DNA of 64,000 bases from Microbacterium sp. SORGH_AS_0888 (GCF_030818905.1 NZ_JAUTAZ010000001.1:868001-932000), one strand, 5' to 3'. Numbered from the stretch's first letter, positions 32,703-42,295 are shown. Notes: a model not told the origin generated them from the letters alone. A program made the numbers and translations.

Positions 32703-33066
32703 GCCGATAAGTCACCGAGAGCGTCCGCTCTACGAGATCAAGGCGAACCTCTTCAAAGGACTCGCCCACCCGCTGCGCATCCGCATCCTCGAGCTGCTCT
32801 CGACCGCGCCCGAGGTGAGCGTCGCCGACCTCCAGCGCGAGACCGGGCTCGAGGCCTCCCACCTCTCCCAGCACCTGTCCGTGCTCCGGCGTCACCGTCT
32901 CGTCACGAGCGAGCGGCGGGCGAGCCACGTCTTCTACCGCCTGGCCGAGCCCCGGGTCGCCGATCTCCTCGCGACCGCACGGGCACTGCTGCTCGACATC
33001 GTCGCCGCCGACGGAGATCGCGCGGCCGCGGCCGCCGCGCTCCCCCGCATCGAGGTCGCGGGATGA
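32701..33066 (+). CDS. ArsR-family transcriptional regulator
   Basis: 121 residues with a single winged helix: the H-T-H reads VSVADLQRETGLEASHLSQHL (~41-61, by key residues S-H-L-S-Q-H-L), and the wing follows at VTSERRASHVFY. No ELCVC metal box is present, so it is not an arsenic sensor of the classical type. Its stop overlaps the SulP start (ATGA). ArsR-SulP pairs are frequent in actinobacteria, and the regulator probably controls the transporter and itself. Confidence 0.9.
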   Translation: MPISHRERPLYEIKANLFKGLAHPLRIRILELLSTAPEVSVADLQRETGLEASHLSQHLSVLRRHRLVTSERRASHVFYRLAEPRVADLLATARALLLDIVAADGDRAAAAAALPRIEVAG

Positions 33067-34730
33067 CGCGGCTGGCGCGCGCGGGCGCCGCCGCCAGAGC
33101 CCTGCTGCCGGGGCCCCGCGACTACCGGATGCTGCGCCGCACCTGGCGCGGCGACCTGGTCTCCGGCGTCACGGTCGGCATCGTCGCGCTCCCCCTCGCG
33201 CTGGGGTTCGGCGTGAGCTCCGGCCTGTCGGCCGAGGCCGGACTCGTGACGGCGATCGTCGCGGGCGTCCTCGCCGCTGTCTTCGGCGGATCGAACGTGC
33301 AGGTCTCGGGACCCACCGGCGCCATGGTCGTCGTGCTCGTGCCCATCGTGGCCGCCCACGGCCCCGGCGCCGTCGTCGTGGTGACGCTGCTCGCGGGCGT
33401 GATCGTGCTCGCCGCCGGCGCTCTGCGGCTCGGACGCACCGTCTCGTTCATCCCCTGGCCGGTCATCGAAGGCTTCACCCTCGGCATCGCGGTCATCATC
33501 TTCATGCAGGAGGTGCCCTTCGCGACCTCCGGCCACACGGCCGCCGCCGGGGAGCACTCCTCCAACGCGATCGTCGCGGCGGTCCAGTCGATCCTCGCCG
33601 CCGACTGGACCTACGTGCCGTGGTCGCTCGCGGCCATCGCGATCGTGACGGCCTGCATGCTGCTGGCGCCCCGCATCCACCGCGCGATCCCCGGCTCGCT
33701 CGTGGGAATCGTGCTCGTCACGCTCCTCGCCCTCGTCGTCCCTACGCCTCTGGCTCGCATCGGAGCGCTCCCGGCCTCCCTGCCCGCTCCCGTGCTGCCC
33801 TCGCTGGACACGGCGACCCTGGGGGCGCTGCTGCTGCCCGCCGTGACGGTCGCCGCCCTCGCGGCGATCGAGTCGCTGCTCTCCGCGCGGGTCGCGGCAT
33901 CCCTGGCCGACACCGGCCCCTACGATCCCGACAGGGAGCTGGTCGGACAGGGCATCGCCTCGATCGGATCGGCCATGTTCGGCGGCATGCCCGCGACGGG
34001 CGCGATCGCACGCACGGCGGTCAACGTGCGCTCGGGCGGACGCAGCCGGCTCGCAGCCATCGTGCACGCGATCGTGCTGCTGCTCGTCGTCCTGGTCATC
34101 TCGGGGCCCGTGGGATCCATCCCGCTCGCAGCTCTCGCCGGGGTGCTGATGGTCACCGCCGTGCGCATGGTGCAGCGGGCGACGGTCTCCTCCATCCTGC
34201 GATCCACGCGGGGCGACGCGATCCTCTTCGTCGTCACGGCGCTCGTCACCGTCTCCGTCGACCTCATCGTGGCGGTCGTGATCGGCGTCCTGTGCGCGGC
34301 CGTGTTCGCCCTGCGCAGCCTCTCGCGCGAGACGGCCGTCGTCCGCGAGCCGATCGCGGGCGCCCCTCAGCCGGGCGACGACCGGATCGCGGTCCTGCGA
34401 CTGGACGGGCCGCTCTTCTTCGCCGCAGCCGAGCGTGTCTTCGACCACGTCACCCGCGTCGAGGGCGTCGAGGTCGTCGTGCTGCGGATGTCGCGTCTCG
34501 AGCTCGTCGACGCGACCGGAGCCCGCGTGCTCTCCGAGATCGTGCAGGCGCTCGAGCGCCGTGGCGTGACGGTGCTGATCAAGGGCGTGCAGCCCGGGCA
34601 CGAGGAGCTGTTCCGCACGGTCGGCGTGCTCGCCTCGCTCCGGCATCACAGGCACCTGTTCACCGAGCTGGATGCCGCGATCGCGCACGCGCGCAGCCAT
34701 GTCGCCCGCCACGCCGCCCCCGCCGGCTGA
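33063..34730 (+). CDS. SulP-family anion transporter with STAS domain
   Basis: 555 residues. About 10-12 hydrophobic segments fill ~30-420, with the SulP signatures VALPLALGFGVSSGLSAEAG and GGSNVQVSGPTGAM near the N-terminus and GGMPATGAIARTAVN at ~305. The C-terminal STAS domain (~440-540) includes SRLELVDATGARVL. It is the second gene of an operon with an ArsR regulator. SulP proteins carry sulfate, bicarbonate or dicarboxylates; the substrate is not evident here. Confidence 0.92.
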   Translation: MTRLARAGAAARALLPGPRDYRMLRRTWRGDLVSGVTVGIVALPLALGFGVSSGLSAEAGLVTAIVAGVLAAVFGGSNVQVSGPTGAMVVVLVPIVAAHGPGAVVVVTLLAGVIVLAAGALRLGRTVSFIPWPVIEGFTLGIAVIIFMQEVPFATSGHTAAAGEHSSNAIVAAVQSILAADWTYVPWSLAAIAIVTACMLLAPRIHRAIPGSLVGIVLVTLLALVVPTPLARIGALPASLPAPVLPSLDTATLGALLLPAVTVAALAAIESLLSARVAASLADTGPYDPDRELVGQGIASIGSAMFGGMPATGAIARTAVNVRSGGRSRLAAIVHAIVLLLVVLVISGPVGSIPLAALAGVLMVTAVRMVQRATVSSILRSTRGDAILFVVTALVTVSVDLIVAVVIGVLCAAVFALRSLSRETAVVREPIAGAPQPGDDRIAVLRLDGPLFFAAAERVFDHVTRVEGVEVVVLRMSRLELVDATGARVLSEIVQALERRGVTVLIKGVQPGHEELFRTVGVLASLRHHRHLFTELDAAIAHARSHVARHAAPAG

Positions 34731-34808
34731 CCCGTCGGGCATAGGGTGGACGGTGCGCCGTCCGACCCGGTGACGGCCTCCTTTTCCCCGAAACCCAGGG
34801 AGCGAAAC

Positions 34809-37358
34809 GTGCCCGGAGAGAATCTCACCCGTATCGAGGCGCAGGAGCGCCGCGCCGTCGTGGACACGCAGTCCTACGACGTGGTGCTCGATCTGACCCG
34901 CGGGGCCGAGGTGTTCGGTTCGACGACGACCGTGCGCTTCACAGCGACCGAGGGCGCCTCGACGTTCATCGACCTGATCGCGCGCGACGTGCACCGGATC
35001 ACGCTCAACGGTCGCGAGATCGACGCCTCCGCGGCCTTCGCAGAGAGCCGCATCGCGCTCGAAGGTCTGGCCGCCCAGAACGAGCTCGTGGTCGAGGCCG
35101 ACTGCCTCTACACGAACACCGGCGAGGGCCTCCACCGGTTCGTCGACCCGGTCGACGGCGAGGTCTATCTGTACTCGCAGTTCGAGGTGCCCGATTCCCG
35201 CCGCATGTTCGCCGTGTTCGAGCAGCCGGACCTGAAGGCCGAGTTCCGCTTCACCGTGACGGCGCCCGTCGCGTGGAAGGTCGTGTCGAACTCGCCCACA
35301 CCGGAGCCGGTGCCCGCCGGAGAGGGCACCGCGACCTGGGCGTTCGAGCCGACCCCGCGGATCTCGTCGTACATCACCGCGCTCATCGCGGGCCCGTACG
35401 AGGCGACCTTCTCGGAGCTGACGAGCGCCTCGGGCCGCGTCGTGCCGCTGGGCGTCTACGCCCGAAAGAGCCTGTGGCAGCACCTCGACGCCGACTACGT
35501 GTTCGAGAAGACGCGTCAGGGCTTCGCGTACTACGAGGAGAAGTTCGGCGTCCCCTACCCCTTCGCCAAGTACGACCAGCTGTTCGTGCCCGAGTTCAAC
35601 GCGGGCGCCATGGAGAACGCGGGAGCGGTGACCTTCACCGAGACCTACGTGTTCCGCAGCAAGGTGACGGATGCCGTCAAGGAGCGCCGCGTCGTCACGA
35701 TCCTGCACGAGCTGGCGCACATGTGGTTCGGCGACCTCGTGACCATGAAGTGGTGGAACGACCTCTGGCTGAACGAGTCGTTCGCCGAATGGGCGTCGAC
35801 GATCGCGACCGCCGAGGCCACCGAGTGGACCGAGGCGTGGACGACCTTCAACGCGATGGAGAAGACCTGGGCCTACCGGCAGGACCAGCTGCCCTCCACG
35901 CATCCGGTCGTCGCCGAGATCACCGACCTCGAGGACGTGCAGGTCAACTTCGACGGCATCACCTACGCCAAGGGCGGATCGGTGCTCAAGCAGCTCGCCG
36001 CCTGGGTCGGCATCGAGGCGTTCTTCGCGGGAGTCGGGCGCTACTTCCAGAAGCACGCCTTCGGCAACACGGAGCTGCGTGACCTCCTGGTCGAGCTCGA
36101 GGCGACGAGCGGCCGCGACCTGTCCGGCTGGTCCAAGAAGTGGCTCGAGACGGCGGGCGTGAACACCCTCACCCCGTCGATCGACGAGGCCGCCGACGGC
36201 ACCATCACGCGGTTCGCCATCATCCAGACGGCCCCGGCCGACTACCCGACGATCCGGCCGCACCGGCTCGGCGTCGGCTTCTACTCGCTGCGCGGAGACG
36301 AGCTGGTGCGCGTGCACCGCCTCGAGCTCGACGTCGACGGCGACCGCACGGACGTCGCCGAGCTCGTGGGACTGGCCCGCCCCGACCTCGTGCTGCTCAA
36401 CGACGACGACCTGGCCTACGCCAAGATCCGCCTCGACGACCGGTCGCTCGCGACGGCGGTCGCGCACCTCGCCAAGATCACGGACCCGCTTGCCCGCTCG
36501 CTCGTGTGGGGCGCCGCGTGGGACCAGACGCGGGATGCCGAGGCCTCCGCATCCGCCTACATCGACCTGGTGCTGGGCAACATCGGCAGCGAGACCGAGT
36601 CGACGACCGTGCGCACGACGCTCGGCCAGCTGCAGCTGACGGCGAACTCCTACGTGGCGCCCGAGAAGCGGGAGCAGACGCGCGCGAAGGTCGCCGACGG
36701 CCTGTGGAACCTCGCGCAGGGGGCCGGGGCCGGCAGTGACAGCCAGCTGCAGTTCGTCACGGCCTTCGCCTCCGCGGCGGCGACGCCCGCGCAGTTCGAG
36801 ACCGTGCGGGCGCTGCGCGACGGGGCGATCGTCCTCGACGGGCTCGAGATCGACGCCGACCTGTCGTGGGCGCTGCTGGTCTCGCTCGCCGCGGGAGGCG
36901 TCGTCACGACGGCCGACATCGACGCCGCGCTCGCTGCCGACAACACGGCCAAGGGCGGCGAGTTCGCCGCGCAGGCCAAGGCGGCCCTGCCGAGCGCGGA
37001 CGCCAAGCGCGAGGCGTGGGACCGACTGGTCGAGCGCGACGAGCTGCCCAACACGGTGCTGCGCTCGGCCGCGGCGGGCTTCACCCACCCCGCGAGCCGC
37101 GACCTGCTGGCGGAGTACGTGACGCCGTACTTCGACATGCTGCTCCCGGTGTGGAACGGCCGCACCTACCAGATCGCGAGCTACCTGATCACGGGGCTCT
37201 ACCCCGCACCGCTCGCGAACGCCGAGCTCCGTGACGCGACCCGGGCCTGGCTCGGGCAGAACGCCGACGCACCGGCGGCGCTGCGGCGCCTCGTGGCGGA
37301 GAACCTCGCCGGCGTGGAGCGCGCCCTCGACGTGCAGTCGCGCGACGCGGAGGACTGA
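34809..37358 (+). CDS. pepN: Aminopeptidase N (M1 family)
   Basis: 849 residues from GTG 34809 (GGGAG upstream). The exopeptidase motif GAMENAG is at ~262-268 and the zinc site HELAH-x18-E (LNESFAEW) at ~300-325. The catalytic tyrosine lies in the GITYAKGG segment (~383). The C-terminal ERAP1_C-like helical domain is full. It removes N-terminal residues from cytoplasmic peptides, probably downstream of the Clp protease. Monocistronic. Confidence 0.96.
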   Translation: MPGENLTRIEAQERRAVVDTQSYDVVLDLTRGAEVFGSTTTVRFTATEGASTFIDLIARDVHRITLNGREIDASAAFAESRIALEGLAAQNELVVEADCLYTNTGEGLHRFVDPVDGEVYLYSQFEVPDSRRMFAVFEQPDLKAEFRFTVTAPVAWKVVSNSPTPEPVPAGEGTATWAFEPTPRISSYITALIAGPYEATFSELTSASGRVVPLGVYARKSLWQHLDADYVFEKTRQGFAYYEEKFGVPYPFAKYDQLFVPEFNAGAMENAGAVTFTETYVFRSKVTDAVKERRVVTILHELAHMWFGDLVTMKWWNDLWLNESFAEWASTIATAEATEWTEAWTTFNAMEKTWAYRQDQLPSTHPVVAEITDLEDVQVNFDGITYAKGGSVLKQLAAWVGIEAFFAGVGRYFQKHAFGNTELRDLLVELEATSGRDLSGWSKKWLETAGVNTLTPSIDEAADGTITRFAIIQTAPADYPTIRPHRLGVGFYSLRGDELVRVHRLELDVDGDRTDVAELVGLARPDLVLLNDDDLAYAKIRLDDRSLATAVAHLAKITDPLARSLVWGAAWDQTRDAEASASAYIDLVLGNIGSETESTTVRTTLGQLQLTANSYVAPEKREQTRAKVADGLWNLAQGAGAGSDSQLQFVTAFASAAATPAQFETVRALRDGAIVLDGLEIDADLSWALLVSLAAGGVVTTADIDAALAADNTAKGGEFAAQAKAALPSADAKREAWDRLVERDELPNTVLRSAAAGFTHPASRDLLAEYVTPYFDMLLPVWNGRTYQIASYLITGLYPAPLANAELRDATRAWLGQNADAPAALRRLVAENLAGVERALDVQSRDAED

Positions 37359-37400
37359 GCCCGGCGAACGCTCTGCCTCGGGCACGGCCGACGTCGTTCC

Positions 37401-37432
37401 GTGGTACCCGGGCCCGCCCCGAAAGTGGTACC
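37401..37432. promoter_or_regulatory. Direct repeats GTGGTACC upstream of the ABC/two-component operon
   Basis: GTGGTACC occurs at 37401-37408 and 37425-37432, 24 bp apart, each followed by C-G-G or T-C-G-G. They lie 33-57 bp upstream of the TAGCGT -10 box (37465-37470) of the downstream operon. A NarL-type response regulator is encoded in the same operon and is the candidate ligand (inference). Confidence 0.45.
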
Positions 37433-37464
37433 TCGGTCGGATGCGGCGGCACCCTCCCGCTCCG

Positions 37465-37470
37465 TAGCGT
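37465..37470 (+). promoter_or_regulatory. -10 box of a leaderless promoter
   Basis: TAGCGT ends 7 bases before ATG 37478. A CGAGGAC element between them could serve as a weak ribosome binding site, but it is too short a leader for a normal start. Confidence 0.45.
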
Positions 37471-37477
37471 CGAGGAC

Positions 37478-38389
37478 ATGATCACCGCAGAAGGCCTCAC
37501 CAAGAGGTTCGGAGACAAGACCGCCGTCGACGACGTCTCCTTCACCGTCCAGCCGGGCAAGGTCACGGGGTTCCTCGGACCCAACGGTGCCGGGAAGTCG
37601 ACCACGATGCGCATGATCGTGGGGCTCGACCGCCCGACGGCCGGTCGCACCACGATCAACGGCCAGAGCTACGCGCAGCTGCGCGCTCCGCTCACCGAGG
37701 TCGGCGTGCTGCTGGACGCGAAGGCCGTGCACACCGGTCGCAGCGCCCGCAACCACCTGCGCGCCATGGCGGCGACCCACGGCATCCCCCACAGCCGGGT
37801 GGACGAGGTCATCGAGCTGACCGGCATCGCCGATGTGGCCCGCAAGCGCGCCGGCAAGTTCTCGCTCGGCATGGGACAGCGCCTCGGCATCGCGGCGGCG
37901 CTGCTCGGCGAACCGCACACGCTCATCCTCGACGAGCCCGTCAACGGACTCGATCCGGAGGGCGTGCGGTGGGTGCGCGAGTTCGTGAAGTACCTCGCCC
38001 GGCAGGGCAACACGGTGCTGCTCTCGAGCCACCTCATGAGCGAGATGGCGCAGACCGCCGACCACGTGATCGTGCTCGGCCGCGGCAAGGTCCTCGCCGA
38101 CGCGCCGTTGGAGGACCTCGTCCGCGCCTGGACGACGCACACCGTCAGAGTGCGCAGCCCGCGCACGGCGGAGCTGGCCCAGGCCGTCGCCGGCGCCGAG
38201 GTCGAGATCGTCACGACGGGCCCGGACACCCTCGAGATCGCCGGGCTCCCCGCGGCGCGCATCGGCGACCTCGCCTCCGACCACGGCATCCCGCTCCACG
38301 AGCTCACCCCCATGACCGGATCGCTCGAAGACGCCTACCTGGCCCTCACCGTCGAGGCGATCGAGTACAAGACCAAGGAGATCGCATGA
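37478..38389 (+). CDS. ABC transporter ATP-binding protein (drug/bacitracin exporter type)
   Basis: 303 residues. Walker A GPNGAGKST (~34-42), signature SLGMGQRLG (variant of LSGGQ), Walker B TLILDEPVNGLDP, switch histidine LLSSHLMSE. A C-terminal ~80-residue domain follows the ABC core, as in DrrA/CcmA-like exporters. First gene of a four-gene operon: ATPase, permease, histidine kinase, response regulator. Confidence 0.93.
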   Translation: MITAEGLTKRFGDKTAVDDVSFTVQPGKVTGFLGPNGAGKSTTMRMIVGLDRPTAGRTTINGQSYAQLRAPLTEVGVLLDAKAVHTGRSARNHLRAMAATHGIPHSRVDEVIELTGIADVARKRAGKFSLGMGQRLGIAAALLGEPHTLILDEPVNGLDPEGVRWVREFVKYLARQGNTVLLSSHLMSEMAQTADHVIVLGRGKVLADAPLEDLVRAWTTHTVRVRSPRTAELAQAVAGAEVEIVTTGPDTLEIAGLPAARIGDLASDHGIPLHELTPMTGSLEDAYLALTVEAIEYKTKEIA

Positions 38390-39225
38390 GCGCCGTGACC
38401 GCGACCGAGGTGCAGACCCGGACCTCGCCCCACCGCCTCTCGTTCGGTCGCGTCATCCGCAGCGAGACGATCAAGATCCTGACCCTCCGCTCCACCTGGT
38501 GGTCGCTCGGGATCGTCGCCGTCCTCTCGATCGGGTTCTCGCTCATGATCGCCGCCCAGTTGGCGGGGTCGTACCGGAACGCCGAGGAGGCGGGCGTCTC
38601 CTTCGACTACGCTCCGGTCATGGCGATCGTCGCGCCGACGCAGTTCACGATGCTGCTCGCCGGCGCGCTGGGCGCGATCGCGATCACCGGCGAGTACTCG
38701 ACGGGCATGATCCGCTCGACCCTGACGGCCGAGCCGCGTCGCGGTGTCGTCCTGGCGGCGAAGGCGATCGTGGTCGCCGTCGTGCTGGCGGTGTCGAGCC
38801 TCGTCGTGTTCGGCCTGTCGGCGCTCGTCACCGCGCCTTCGCTGCAGTCGACGCCGATCGACTGGTCGACGCCGGAGCAGTCGATCCTGCCCATCGGCTA
38901 CGGAGCACTCAGCATGGCGGTGTTCGCGATCATCGGGCTCTCGTTCGGCTTCGTCGTCCGCAACGGCGCCGGTGCCGTCGCCGCGACCGTCGGCATCCTG
39001 TTCGTGCTGCCCATCGTGACCAACATCTTCGGCGCCGTCGATCCCGCCTGGGCCTGGGTGGGCGATCTCGCCCGGCTCCTCCCGATGAACGCCGCCCAGG
39101 CGCTCATGTCGCCGGGCACGACGCCGGGCGGCCTCGACGACCCGACCGCGCTCCTCGCGCTCGGCGGGTGGTGCGCCGCGGGCCTCCTCGGCTCCTGGGC
39201 GGTGCTCCGCTCGCGCGACGCCTAG
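38386..39225 (+). CDS. ABC transporter permease (ABC-2 type)
   Basis: 279 residues with about six membrane spans (around 44-64, 85-105, 125-150, 175-197, 203-222, 255-275). The start overlaps the ATPase stop (ATGA). A V-A-P-T-Q-F-T-M-L-L pattern before the second span is common in these BcrB-type permeases. It forms the membrane half of the exporter; substrate unknown, with antimicrobial peptides being typical for operons that carry their own kinase and regulator. Confidence 0.9.
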   Translation: MSAVTATEVQTRTSPHRLSFGRVIRSETIKILTLRSTWWSLGIVAVLSIGFSLMIAAQLAGSYRNAEEAGVSFDYAPVMAIVAPTQFTMLLAGALGAIAITGEYSTGMIRSTLTAEPRRGVVLAAKAIVVAVVLAVSSLVVFGLSALVTAPSLQSTPIDWSTPEQSILPIGYGALSMAVFAIIGLSFGFVVRNGAGAVAATVGILFVLPIVTNIFGAVDPAWAWVGDLARLLPMNAAQALMSPGTTPGGLDDPTALLALGGWCAAGLLGSWAVLRSRDA

Positions 39226-39228
39226 AGT
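39223..39228 (+). promoter_or_regulatory. -10 box within the operon, leaderless start
   Basis: TAGAGT overlaps the permease stop region and ends 6 bases before GTG 39235 of the histidine kinase gene; there is no ribosome binding site. Confidence 0.45.
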
Positions 39229-39234
39229 CGATCC

Positions 39235-40515
39235 GTGCCGAAACGCCGCAGCCGCAGCATCGACGTCGCCCGCGACGACGAGCTGCGGCTGCCGCGTGCG
39301 CCGGGCGTCATCCGCCAGTTCTGGGTGCGGCACCCCGTCTTCGCGGACGTGGTGATCGCGGCCCTCGTCGTCTTCTTCTCGCTGGCGCCCGCGACCGCCG
39401 TCACCTCAGGGGTCCAGAACGCCCCTGGGTCGCAGGCCGTCGCTCCCCCGACAGCCGTCGCCACAGGCGTGCTGACGCTGCTCGCCTGTGCTGCGCTCCT
39501 GCTCCGGCGCCGGTGGCCGGTGCTCGTCACCGCGTGCGCGACCGTCGCGAGCCTCAGCCTCCTGCTGGTGCCGGAGACGATCGTCTCCGGGCCGGTCCTC
39601 ATGGTCGCGATCTACGCCGTCCCGGTCTACTCGTCCACCCGACGGGCATGGACGACCTTCGCGGCGGTGTGCACCGCACTCCTGGCAGGGGCGCTCCTGG
39701 CCGCCCTGCTCGGATCGCCCGTCCACACGCCCCTCAACGTCGCGATCAACGGCATCGTCTCGGCACTGCTCGGCGTGCTCGTCGGCGTGAACATCGGCAA
39801 CAGGAAACGCTACGTCGAGGGCATCATCGACCGGTCCCGCCAGCTGCTCGTCGAACGCGACCAGCAGGCGCAGCTCGCCGCGGCCGCCGAACGCACGCGC
39901 ATCGCGCGCGAGATGCACGACATCGTCTCGCACAGCCTGACCGTCATCGTCGCCCTCGCGGAGGGCGCGACGGCGACGGCGGACCGGGAACGCGCCCGTG
40001 CGGTCACGGCGCAGGTCGCGGACACCGCGCGGGGTGCGCTCGTCGAGATGCGCGCGATGCTCGGTGTGCTCCGTGACGGCGACGCTGAGGACGCTCCCCT
40101 CGCCCCGCTCGTCGAGGACGCCGTGGGCACGGCCGTCCGTGCCGCGCAGCGCGCCGGGTTCCCCGTCACGCTGCGCACGACCGGGACGACCGACGGCCTC
40201 CCGCACGCCGTGCTGTTCGCCCTCGCCCGCGTCGTGCAGGAGTCCCTGACCAATGCGATGCGGCATGCGCCGGCCGCGACCGCGATCCGCGTGCGGGTCG
40301 ACGGCGGCGCTCCGGGCGACGACGCCCGGTCGGTGACCGCCGAGATCGTCAACGACGGCGCGCGCCCCGCCTCGAGCGCGGGCGGGTACGGACTGCAAGG
40401 ACTGTACGAGCGCGTGGCCCACGTGGGCGGGACGATCGAGGCGGGACCGGCGGGCGCGGACGAGTGGCGTGTGCGCGCCGTGCTGCCCGCGGGGTCGGAG
40501 AGGATCGGAGGATGA
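39235..40515 (+). CDS. Two-component sensor histidine kinase (HisKA_3/NarX-LiaS type)
   Basis: 426 residues from GTG 39235. Five to six membrane spans fill ~40-190 with almost no extracytoplasmic loop, an intramembrane-sensing layout. The phosphoacceptor H-box is IAREMHDIVSHSLTVI (~222-237); the N-box is in VQESLTNAMRHAP (~330) and the G-box in GGYGLQGLYERV. It phosphorylates the regulator encoded next, with which it shares a four-base overlap. It most likely senses cell-envelope stress handled by the co-encoded ABC exporter. Confidence 0.93.
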   Translation: MPKRRSRSIDVARDDELRLPRAPGVIRQFWVRHPVFADVVIAALVVFFSLAPATAVTSGVQNAPGSQAVAPPTAVATGVLTLLACAALLLRRRWPVLVTACATVASLSLLLVPETIVSGPVLMVAIYAVPVYSSTRRAWTTFAAVCTALLAGALLAALLGSPVHTPLNVAINGIVSALLGVLVGVNIGNRKRYVEGIIDRSRQLLVERDQQAQLAAAAERTRIAREMHDIVSHSLTVIVALAEGATATADRERARAVTAQVADTARGALVEMRAMLGVLRDGDAEDAPLAPLVEDAVGTAVRAAQRAGFPVTLRTTGTTDGLPHAVLFALARVVQESLTNAMRHAPAATAIRVRVDGGAPGDDARSVTAEIVNDGARPASSAGGYGLQGLYERVAHVGGTIEAGPAGADEWRVRAVLPAGSERIGG

Positions 40516-41177
40516 GCGAGCGCATCCGGGTCCTCCTGGTCGACGACCAGGAGCTCATCCGCGTCGGCTTCCGTCTCGTCCTCGAGGCCGAGCCGGACCT
40601 GGAGGTCGTGGGCGAGGCGGCCGACGGCGAGGCGGCCGTGCGCGCCGTCGCGGTCCACTCCCCCGACGTCGTGCTGATGGATGTCCGGATGCCGCGGCTC
40701 GATGGGATCGCGGCGACCGAGCGGATCGTGCGCGCACACCCGCGCACCCGGGTCCTGGTGCTCACGACCTTCGACCTGGACGAGTACGCCTTCGGGGCGC
40801 TGGAGGCGGGCGCCGGCGGGTTCCTGCTCAAGGACGCGCACCGGCAGGAGCTGATCGGCGCGATCCGAGCCGTGTCCCGAGGGGATGCGGTGCTCTCCCC
40901 CCGGGTGACACGGCAGGTCATCGACCGGATGACCCGGGCTCAGCGCCGTCCGCCCGGACCCGATCCGCTCGCGGGGCTGACCGAGCGCGAGCGCGACGTC
41001 TTCCTCGCGATCGGCCGCGGTCTCACCAACGGCGAGATCGCGCAGGAGCTGTACCTCAGCGAGTCGACCGTGAAGACGCACGTCGGCCGGGTGCTGGCCA
41101 AGACCGGGTCGCGCGACCGCGTGCACGCCGTCATCCTCGCCCACCGGCTGGGACTCGCCGACGACACGGCCGGGTGA
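40512..41177 (+). CDS. Two-component response regulator (NarL/LuxR type)
   Basis: 221 residues. Receiver domain: acidic pocket LLVDDQ (~7-12), phosphoacceptor Asp in VVLMDVRMP (~54-62), and the switch Thr/Lys (VLVLTTF, LLKDAHR). The C-terminal LuxR HTH is in LTERERDVFLAIGRGLTNGE and STVKTHVGRVLAK (~155-205). The start overlaps the kinase stop. It probably binds the repeats upstream of the operon. Confidence 0.94.
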   Translation: MSERIRVLLVDDQELIRVGFRLVLEAEPDLEVVGEAADGEAAVRAVAVHSPDVVLMDVRMPRLDGIAATERIVRAHPRTRVLVLTTFDLDEYAFGALEAGAGGFLLKDAHRQELIGAIRAVSRGDAVLSPRVTRQVIDRMTRAQRRPPGPDPLAGLTERERDVFLAIGRGLTNGEIAQELYLSESTVKTHVGRVLAKTGSRDRVHAVILAHRLGLADDTAG

Positions 41178-41210
41178 GCGGCGCCCAGCCGGCACCCACG
41201 CAGGCCTCGT

Positions 41211-41216
41211 TAGGAT
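41211..41216 (+). promoter_or_regulatory. -10 box of a leaderless promoter
   Basis: TAGGAT ends 8 bases before ATG 41225 of the mscS-type gene; no Shine-Dalgarno. Confidence 0.5.
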
Positions 41217-41224
41217 CGGACACG

Positions 41225-42295
41225 ATGGGCATCCACCTCTCCGACTCCGCCGAGTCCCCGACCCTCTGGGCTCAGATCCTCCAGATCGGCGGCGACATCG
41301 GCCTCAAGCTGATCGGCGTCGCGATCATCATCGCCGTGTGCGTCGTGATCGCGATCGTGCTGCGCCTCGCCATCCGCCGCATCGTGAACCGCATCGTCAA
41401 CGGCGCCAAGAACAAGGCGAACGTCGACGACACCCGCTCGATCGAGGTCTCCCCGCTCGCGCAGGTGCGCATCGTGCAGCGCACGCGCACGCTCGGCACG
41501 ATCCTGCAGAACATCGTCAACGTGGCCGTCGTGATCATCGGGATCGTGCTCGTGATCAACACGCTCGCCCCGAGCGTGCTCGGCTCGCTGACTCTGCTGA
41601 CCGCCGCCGTGGGCGCGGGCCTCGGCTTCGGCGCGCAGAACATCGTGAAGGACGTCCTGAACGGCATCTTCCTCGTCGCGGAGGACCAGGTCGGCATCGG
41701 CGACGTCGTCGATCTCGGCCTCGCCACGGGCGTGGTCGAGTACGTGAGCGTCCGCATCACGCACGTGCGCGACGTCAACGGCACCCTGTGGTACGTGCGC
41801 AACGGCGAGGTCACCCGCATCGGCAACATGTCGCAGGGCTGGTCGCGCGTCATCATCGACCTCGCGGTTCCCGCCGACGCCGACCTCGACGCCGTCGAGA
41901 AGGCCATGCTGGATGCCGCCAAGGCGCTGGCGAAGGACCCCAAGTGGCGCGCGCGCATCATCGAGCAGCCGGAGATCTGGGGCCTCGAGTCCATCTCGGG
42001 CGACGCGCTCGTCATCCGGCTGGTCCTGAAGACCCGCTCGAACGCGAAGGACGATGTGGCGCGCGAGCTGCGGATGCGGCTCAAGCGCGCGATCGACGAG
42101 ATGGGCGTGAAGCTGCCGCAGCTGAACTCCATCACCCTGACCGGCATGGACGGAGCCATGAGCATCCGCGGCGCCCGCCCGCCGAAGACCCGCCCGACCC
42201 CGATCGCCAAGGACGACGCACGCCCGGTGTGGCGGCACAAGCGCGGCGGCAAGCCCGCGACCCCGCCCGAGACCCCCACGGATCCGGAGATATGA
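41225..42295 (+). CDS. MscS-family mechanosensitive channel
   Basis: 356 residues. Three hydrophobic segments (~28-50, 95-117, 122-145) precede the MscS beta domain; the third contains the Gly/Ala-rich pore pattern AAVGAGLGFGAQNIVKDVLNG, followed by EDQVGIGDVVDLG. The C-terminal alpha-beta domain ends at ~300, then a Pro/Lys-rich cytoplasmic tail. It releases solutes under hypo-osmotic stress. Its stop overlaps the start of the globin gene. Confidence 0.92.
   Translation: MGIHLSDSAESPTLWAQILQIGGDIGLKLIGVAIIIAVCVVIAIVLRLAIRRIVNRIVNGAKNKANVDDTRSIEVSPLAQVRIVQRTRTLGTILQNIVNVAVVIIGIVLVINTLAPSVLGSLTLLTAAVGAGLGFGAQNIVKDVLNGIFLVAEDQVGIGDVVDLGLATGVVEYVSVRITHVRDVNGTLWYVRNGEVTRIGNMSQGWSRVIIDLAVPADADLDAVEKAMLDAAKALAKDPKWRARIIEQPEIWGLESISGDALVIRLVLKTRSNAKDDVARELRMRLKRAIDEMGVKLPQLNSITLTGMDGAMSIRGARPPKTRPTPIAKDDARPVWRHKRGGKPATPPETPTDPEI

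Noticed and set aside
32701..33066. Arsenic resistance regulator
   Set aside because: The protein lacks the ELCVC metal box and its partner is a SulP transporter, not an ArsB/Acr3 pump or arsenate reductase.
32934..37385. A minus-strand open frame of 1483 codons opposite pepN and sulP
   Set aside because: It is the antisense of well-recognised genes; its product is Arg/Val/Gly/Asp-rich low complexity without any known domain. Long antisense frames are common at this GC content.
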